Assembly (NCBI GenBank): GCA_903830745.1
Contig: CAIKVF010000169.1
Location: 1-9,265 of the forward strand
Length of the DNA stretch: 9,265 bases
Direction: 5' to 3'
Source of the DNA: an uncultured Actinomycetes bacterium
GTDB taxonomy: Bacteria; Actinomycetota; Acidimicrobiia; Acidimicrobiales; RAAP-2
How positions within the stretch are numbered: position 1 is the first letter of the stretch; each line of letters starts with the position of its first letter. Both the position numbers and the translations under genes were made by a program. Under the pieces are notes generated by a model. It ran no database searches. It worked only from the letters and a program-made list of their open reading frames with translations, and was not told the DNA's origin. Below, in pieces: positions 6,801 through 9,265 of the stretch.

Positions 6801-7048
6801 CCTCGTACTGGACCCGCGGACTCGGTCGCTACCTACTTCGCCACCCTCAAGACATCGTGATAGTTGTGCGCGCAGGGCTTCGGCTTCGAAAGAAAGACTG
6901 GTGGCGTCACGCGCCCTTTCTTCCTCTGCCTGATGCCAAGTACTGGGAATTTCGAATGTCAACGGTAAATGGAATAGACGGAAAACTAACTCCTAAAGAT
7001 GTTGTTGTAGCGGCGAAATGGTCACTTCAACAGCCGGTGGGGAAGTAG
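6797..7048 (+). CDS. Small basic protein of unknown function (83 aa)
   Basis: I do not recognise this protein. It starts at a GTG overlapping the ROK kinase TGA by 4 bp and ends 9 bp before the HNH gene, so it fills a slot in a tightly packed unit and is very probably translated. It is rich in Arg, Lys and Trp. A short hydrophobic stretch DIVIVVRAGL (about 19-28) is too short for a confident membrane helix. The middle, WWRHAPFLPLPDAKYWEFRM (35-54), looks like a conserved core: aromatic residues around a PLPD turn. The C-terminal third (LTPKDVVVAAKWSLQQ) is probably helical. No enzyme motif is visible. Competing frames in this stretch encode overlapping reading frames with no packing logic, so I prefer this one. 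Confidence 0.75.
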   Translation: MTSYWTRGLGRYLLRHPQDIVIVVRAGLRLRKKDWWRHAPFLPLPDAKYWEFRMSTVNGIDGKLTPKDVVVAAKWSLQQPVGK

Positions 7049-7057
7049 GTTTTTCGT

Positions 7058-7564
7058 ATGGGGCGAGTGCTTCTTCTTAACGCCACATATGAGCCGTTGC
7101 AGCTAGTGAGCGAGCGACGCGCAGTTGTATTGATGCTCGCTGGTCGCGCTGAGCCAATTGCTATTCCCGAAGAACCTGCAGTGTGTCGCTCAGCAACAAT
7201 GGTTGTTGAAATTCCATCGATTGTCCGACTTCACGAAATGGTGAAGATTCCTACCAAGGTGAGAACACCGCCACTGACGAGACGTTCACTACTGCTTCGA
7301 GATAACAACAAATGTGCGTACTGTCTCGAACACGCCGACACGATTGATCACGTGATTCCACGTAGTCGTGGAGGAAAGCACGAATGGACAAATGTTGTTG
7401 CTTCATGTCGACGCCACAACATGCAAAAGGGCGACCGACTGATTGAAGAAATTGGTTGGTTTATGCACTTTCAACCTCGCATTCCTGACGGACCCTGGTG
7501 GCGTTGGCGCCACGTTCCAAACCCTGATCCGCTCTGGGCGCCGTTCCTTCCTCGCGCCTCGTGA
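7058..7564 (+). CDS. HNH endonuclease family protein
   Basis: This 168-residue protein has a conserved N-terminal region (RVLLLNATYEPLQLVSERRA, 3-22) and a C-terminal HNH nuclease domain. The domain shows a zinc knuckle CAYC (86-89), the DH pair Asp97-His98 in TIDHVIPRSRGG, Asn112 in WTNVV, and a second metal or active-site cluster CRRHNMQKGDR (117-127) with Cys117 and His120. All HNH catalytic positions appear intact. Stand-alone proteins of this architecture are widespread in actinobacteria and some other bacteria as chromosomal genes, and the biological substrate is generally unknown. It has no restriction or phage neighbours, so a housekeeping DNA-processing role is more likely than defence. 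GGGGAAG and TAGG upstream can serve as ribosome binding site. The stop overlaps the next gene's GTG. Confidence 0.9.
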   Translation: MGRVLLLNATYEPLQLVSERRAVVLMLAGRAEPIAIPEEPAVCRSATMVVEIPSIVRLHEMVKIPTKVRTPPLTRRSLLLRDNNKCAYCLEHADTIDHVIPRSRGGKHEWTNVVASCRRHNMQKGDRLIEEIGWFMHFQPRIPDGPWWRWRHVPNPDPLWAPFLPRAS

Positions 7565-8220
7565 GTGAACTAGAAGAGCTCTACGACTACGACGTTCTTC
7601 GTCGAGTCGATGAGCCAACAATGTTTGTTGTTCGACTCGAAAAGCCCACGCTGGTGCTCGGATCAAGTCAGTCAACAGACCTTTTAGATACTGACAAAAT
7701 CTCTGATTTTGAGGTTCGACGCAGAAGAGGTGGTGGAGGCATTGTTCTTCTGCAGCCAGATGACATTTGGATTGATTGGTGGATTCCCGCAAGTGACTCA
7801 CGCTGGAGCCCTGATGTTCATGTGTCATCGATAAACGCCGGTGTCTGGTGGAAGGAAGCTCTCGAAGCGCAACTCAACAAAGCTGTCTCAATTCATGAGG
7901 GGCCATTAGAAGGTGAACAAGAACACCGCGTTGTCTGCTTCGCCGGCAAGGGCCCGGGAGAGCTCTTTATTGATGGCAAGAAAACTGTTGGAGTGACTCA
8001 GTGGCGCGTGCGAGAGGGGACATTTCTTTCCTCGGTCATTCATGCCAAAGACTCCTCAGAAGTTGTGTCGGTTCTAAAAGACATCCCACCGGGACTCGCA
8101 GCCTCGGTTGAGCATCAAACGACTCGGTCTATTGGACTCGACGACTCCGAGGCACTGATTAGTGATCTGGCCAGAATCAGTGGTCCTTGGCTGGTTCGCC
8201 AGCTCTTTCTGCGCGCCTAG
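7561..8220 (+). CDS. Lipoate-protein ligase / octanoyltransferase family protein
   Basis: This 219-residue cytoplasmic protein belongs to the BPL/LplA/LipB fold family, which attaches lipoate, octanoate or biotin to lysines of carrier domains. Visible are the nucleotide/acyl-binding motif RRRRGGGGIVL (53-63), DIWIDWW (68-74), and CFAGKGPGELFIDGKKTVGVTQ (126-147). In the last, Lys141 in GKKTVG matches the conserved active-site lysine, and Cys126 lies where a thioester-forming cysteine would be useful (as in LipM-type octanoyltransferases). Whether it is an ATP-dependent ligase or a cysteine acyltransferase cannot be settled here. It lacks the C-terminal accessory domain of E. coli LplA. The GTG start overlaps the HNH stop (GTGA). 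No lipoyl carrier or lipA gene is in the window. This is the last gene before the dcw control region. Confidence 0.82.
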   Translation: MSELEELYDYDVLRRVDEPTMFVVRLEKPTLVLGSSQSTDLLDTDKISDFEVRRRRGGGGIVLLQPDDIWIDWWIPASDSRWSPDVHVSSINAGVWWKEALEAQLNKAVSIHEGPLEGEQEHRVVCFAGKGPGELFIDGKKTVGVTQWRVREGTFLSSVIHAKDSSEVVSVLKDIPPGLAASVEHQTTRSIGLDDSEALISDLARISGPWLVRQLFLRA

Positions 8221-8226
8221 GTCCGC

Positions 8227-8242
8227 TTTAGAAATCTCTAAA
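8227..8242 (+). terminator. Weak stem-loop after the five-gene unit
   Basis: TTTAGA (8227-8232) and TCTAAA (8237-8242) form a 6 bp stem around AATC, 6 bp after the stop codon. It is AT-rich and lacks a following T tract, so it could be a processing or weak termination signal at best. Confidence 0.25.
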
Positions 8243-8273
8243 ACACGACCTGGATCCCTCACGCCCCGACTCC

Positions 8274-8289
8274 AAAAAGGACCCTTTTT
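8274..8289. repeat. Palindrome AAAAAGG-AC-CCTTTTT between the ligase gene and mraZ
   Basis: Seven bases on each side are perfectly complementary around a 2 bp centre. As RNA, only the outer six pairs could form, around a GACC loop. It ends in T5, so it could act as a weak bidirectional terminator insulating mraZ from upstream transcription; it may also be a protein site. Confidence 0.35.
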
Positions 8290-8301
8290 AGGGGGAGATT
8301 T

Positions 8302-8392
8302 ATGGTGAAAAGTGTCATGATTTGCAACATTGTGGAGCGTTGTGGTGTAATGTGGAACGCAGTGGGGGCAAGTGGTGACTCATTAGGTGGAG
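8302..8392 (+). promoter_or_regulatory. MraZ box array upstream of mraZ
   Basis: Five GTGGNN boxes start at 8332, 8342, 8352, 8362 and 8372 (GTGGAG, GTGGTG, GTGGAA, GTGGGG, GTGGTG), each followed by a 4 bp spacer, giving an exact 10 bp period. MraZ is known to bind such short direct repeats in front of its own gene (GTGG[A/T]G in mycobacteria, TGGGN-type in E. coli) and to repress the dcw operon. Imperfect in-phase elements are ATGGTG at 8302 and GTGTCA at 8312. A sixth GTGGAG at 8387-8392, out of phase, is part of the mraZ ribosome binding site. Autoregulation by MraZ is the direct inference. Confidence 0.88.
8322..8351 (+). promoter_or_regulatory. Putative dcw promoter (Pmra) embedded in the MraZ boxes
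   Basis: TTGCAA (8322-8327) and TGTAAT (8346-8351) are separated by 18 bp, the latter matching the -10 consensus at five of six bases. The expected transcription start, near 8358, leaves a leader of about 42 nt. The -10 falls between boxes two and three of the MraZ array, so bound MraZ would block polymerase. Confidence 0.45.
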
Positions 8393-8393
8393 G
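8386..8393 (+). promoter_or_regulatory. mraZ ribosome binding site GGTGGAGG
   Basis: This purine-rich site lies six bases before the ATG at 8400 and supports that start. It contains a GTGGAG, the same hexamer as the first MraZ box. Confidence 0.75.
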
Positions 8394-8399
8394 ACCGAA

Positions 8400-8819
8400 A
8401 TGCTTAGTTTTGTTGGCCAGTTTCAGCACACGCTGGATGCAAAAGGTCGACTCATCCTGCCCGCAAAGTTTCGTTCTGAATTTGAACGCGGCGGACACCT
8501 AAGCCCTAACGACGAACAGTGTGTTGCACTGTGGACTCCGGGTGAATTTGATCGCCGTGCTGCAGAGATGCGCTCAAGTGAAAAAAATGGCGGAGCTGAA
8601 GAGCGTCGCCTTCTTCGCTACTGGGCGGGTCAATCATCTGATGCCGAATTCGACAAGCAAGGTCGATTCGCTGTTCCACCAGCCGTACGCGAGTACGCAA
8701 ACCTCGTTGACGAAGTTCTCATCGTTGGTGTGCTTGATCACATCGAACTTTGGAATCCTGACATCTACAACCAGATGGTCAGCTCAGCGGAAGCGATCTT
8801 TAAGCAAGGCAGAAATTAA
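8400..8819 (+). CDS. mraZ: Transcriptional regulator MraZ
   Basis: MraZ is a nucleoid-associated DNA-binding repressor of the dcw cluster and the first gene of that cluster in most bacteria. The 139-residue protein has two AbrB-like half domains, each with the DNA-contacting DxxGR motif: DAKGRLILPAKFR (13-25) and DKQGRFAVPPAVR (85-97). Both arginines (Arg17 and Arg89) are present, so DNA binding should be intact. The length is normal for the family. The N-terminus MLSFVGQFQHTLDAKGR fits the usual start (family members read close to F-G-xxHTLDAKGR), and a GGTGGAGG ribosome binding site is six bases upstream. It forms ring oligomers in studied species, which fits binding to several boxes at a 10 bp period. 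The TAA at 8817-8819 is followed by a 117 bp spacer with a long hairpin before rsmH. Confidence 0.97.
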   Translation: MLSFVGQFQHTLDAKGRLILPAKFRSEFERGGHLSPNDEQCVALWTPGEFDRRAAEMRSSEKNGGAEERRLLRYWAGQSSDAEFDKQGRFAVPPAVREYANLVDEVLIVGVLDHIELWNPDIYNQMVSSAEAIFKQGRN

Positions 8820-8859
8820 GTGAGAGGGGATTACAAGCAGTACCGGCCGCGGACCATGC

Positions 8860-8934
8860 GCAGCCTTTCAATCGTTAGAACAGGAGAGGACACCTCCTCC
8901 GCCCTCTCTCCTGTTGTTTCGATTGCAAGGCTGC
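8860..8934 (+). ncRNA. Long structured leader hairpin in front of rsmH (mraW RNA motif candidate)
   Basis: GCAGCCTT (8860-8867) pairs with AAGGCTGC (8927-8934), CAATCG (8869-8874) with CGATTG (8920-8925), and AACAGGAGAG (8879-8888) with CTCTCCTGTT (8906-8915): 24 pairs in three helices, separated by a T/C mismatch and a 4x4 internal loop. The 17-base terminal loop contains ACCTCCTCC (8892-8900). The stem ends three bases before the rsmH ATG and covers AAGG (8927-8930), the only Shine-Dalgarno-like bases at proper spacing. There is no T tract, so it is not a terminator. A conserved 'mraW RNA motif' upstream of this gene in actinobacteria has been described from comparative genomics; that this is a copy is inferred from position and not aligned to the model. 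Confidence 0.7.
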
Positions 8935-8936
8935 AG

Positions 8937-9265
8937 ATGGCCCAGGGTAACTACCACCAACCAGTACTCGAACAAGAAATTGTTGAGTTGCTATCCAGTG
9001 CGAGCACTGGAGTAGTTATTGACGCCACTCTTGGTGGGGGCGGGCACGCATTTGCTCTCTTGAGCGCTGCTCCTCAACTTCGACTCATTGGCATTGACCG
9101 TGACCCAGAAGCTCGTGAAGCATCAGCGAAGCGTCTTGAGCAGTTCTCAGACCGAGTCTGCATTGTGGATGCAACATTCGCAGAGATGAAGGATGTAGTT
9201 GCTGCTCAATCTGGCTTTATAAATGGCGCACCAATTGTTGGTGTTCTCATGGACCTCGGAGTTTC
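8937..9265 (+). CDS. rsmH: 16S rRNA (cytosine-1402-N4)-methyltransferase RsmH (partial, C-terminus off the window)
   Basis: RsmH (formerly MraW) uses S-adenosylmethionine to methylate N4 of C1402 in 16S rRNA, in the ribosomal P site, and is the second dcw gene. The visible 109 codons show NYHQPVLEQEIVELL (5-19), close to the family's H-PVL--E start, the SAM-binding motif DATLGGGGHA (29-38), the acidic ribose-binding motif IGIDRDPEA (51-59) and GVLMDLGVS at the window edge. The ATG at 8937 gives the compact family N-terminus and follows AAGG by six bases. However, the frame is open upstream to a GTG at 8820, directly after the mraZ stop, with an ATG at 8856, so a longer form with a 27- or 39-residue extension is possible. 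Some mycobacterial homologues have extended N-termini. Expression may be controlled by the leader hairpin. Confidence 0.95.
   Translation, partial: MAQGNYHQPVLEQEIVELLSSASTGVVIDATLGGGGHAFALLSAAPQLRLIGIDRDPEAREASAKRLEQFSDRVCIVDATFAEMKDVVAAQSGFINGAPIVGVLMDLGV

Noticed and set aside
6367..6962. Minus-strand frames opposite the ROK kinase and the small protein
   Set aside because: They are antisense to genes with motifs or coupled starts and show no family features.
7058..7564. HNH protein as part of a restriction or defence system
   Set aside because: No methyltransferase, helicase, phage or other defence gene nearby; the neighbourhood is housekeeping and this stand-alone architecture is common.
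7403..7828. Minus-strand 141-codon frame across the HNH and ligase genes
   Set aside because: It spans the junction of two well-supported genes on the other strand and has low-complexity basic composition.
8332..8377. GTGG repeats as a short CRISPR-like or simple tandem repeat
   Set aside because: Units are only 6 bp with 4 bp variable spacers, directly before mraZ, which fits MraZ operator boxes.
8302..8502. Plus-strand 66-codon frame through the mraZ control region
   Set aside because: Its sequence is dictated by the MraZ boxes and the first part of mraZ in another frame; no ribosome binding site or family match.
8521..8823. Plus-strand 100-codon frame inside mraZ
   Set aside because: Shifted frame of mraZ; mraZ itself is intact with both DxxGR motifs.
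8860..8934. Hairpin as an intrinsic terminator between mraZ and rsmH
   Set aside because: No T tract follows; the stem is directly followed by the rsmH start codon, and termination inside the dcw operon would be unexpected.

Overview
The window looks like chromosomal DNA of an actinobacterium (Actinomycetota) of moderate GC, roughly half by eye. The case rests on gene order and families: a DUF3040 membrane protein a few genes upstream of mraZ-rsmH at the start of the division and cell wall (dcw) cluster, an actinobacterial-type lipoate/octanoate ligase carrying a CFAG-GPGE motif, GTGGNN-type MraZ boxes, frequent GTG starts, and promoters apparently giving leaderless mRNAs. A low-GC aquatic lineage such as Acidimicrobiia is my guess, not something the sequence proves. 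There is no transposase, integrase, tRNA, rRNA or CRISPR array.

Left part (1-5432) is a set of small housekeeping or stress units. On the minus strand lies an ABC exporter: ATPase (726-1646) followed by its membrane permease (731 down to the window edge), the two overlapping by 8 bp. Divergent from it is msrA (1749-2387, methionine sulfoxide reductase A), which meets tail to tail, with a 4 bp overlap, a nitronate monooxygenase/FabK-like flavoprotein on the minus strand (2384-3346). A 93 bp divergent spacer with two dyads separates the flavoprotein from a 14-helix DHA2 drug efflux pump (3440-4999). The end of the pump gene overlaps by 53 bp the end of a convergent low-molecular-weight protein tyrosine phosphatase (4947-5432, minus).

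Right part (5542-9265) is all on the plus strand. A tightly packed five-gene unit encodes a DUF3040 membrane protein, a ROK sugar kinase, an unrecognised 83-residue protein, an HNH nuclease and a lipoate/octanoate ligase-like protein; three of the four junctions are 4 bp stop/start overlaps (ATGA or GTGA) and the fourth is a 9 bp gap. A 179 bp control region follows, with five GTGGNN boxes at an exact 10 bp period, then mraZ, a long hairpin directly in front of the next start codon, and the first 109 codons of rsmH (mraW). mraZ and rsmH open the dcw cluster, which continues beyond the window.

The coding content is mostly ordinary. The parts most worth a second look are regulatory: the MraZ box array, the rsmH leader hairpin whose base stem covers the likely ribosome binding site, the symmetric leaderless promoters between the ABC ATPase and msrA, and the dyads in front of the efflux pump. 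I see no sign of a wholly new multi-gene system.
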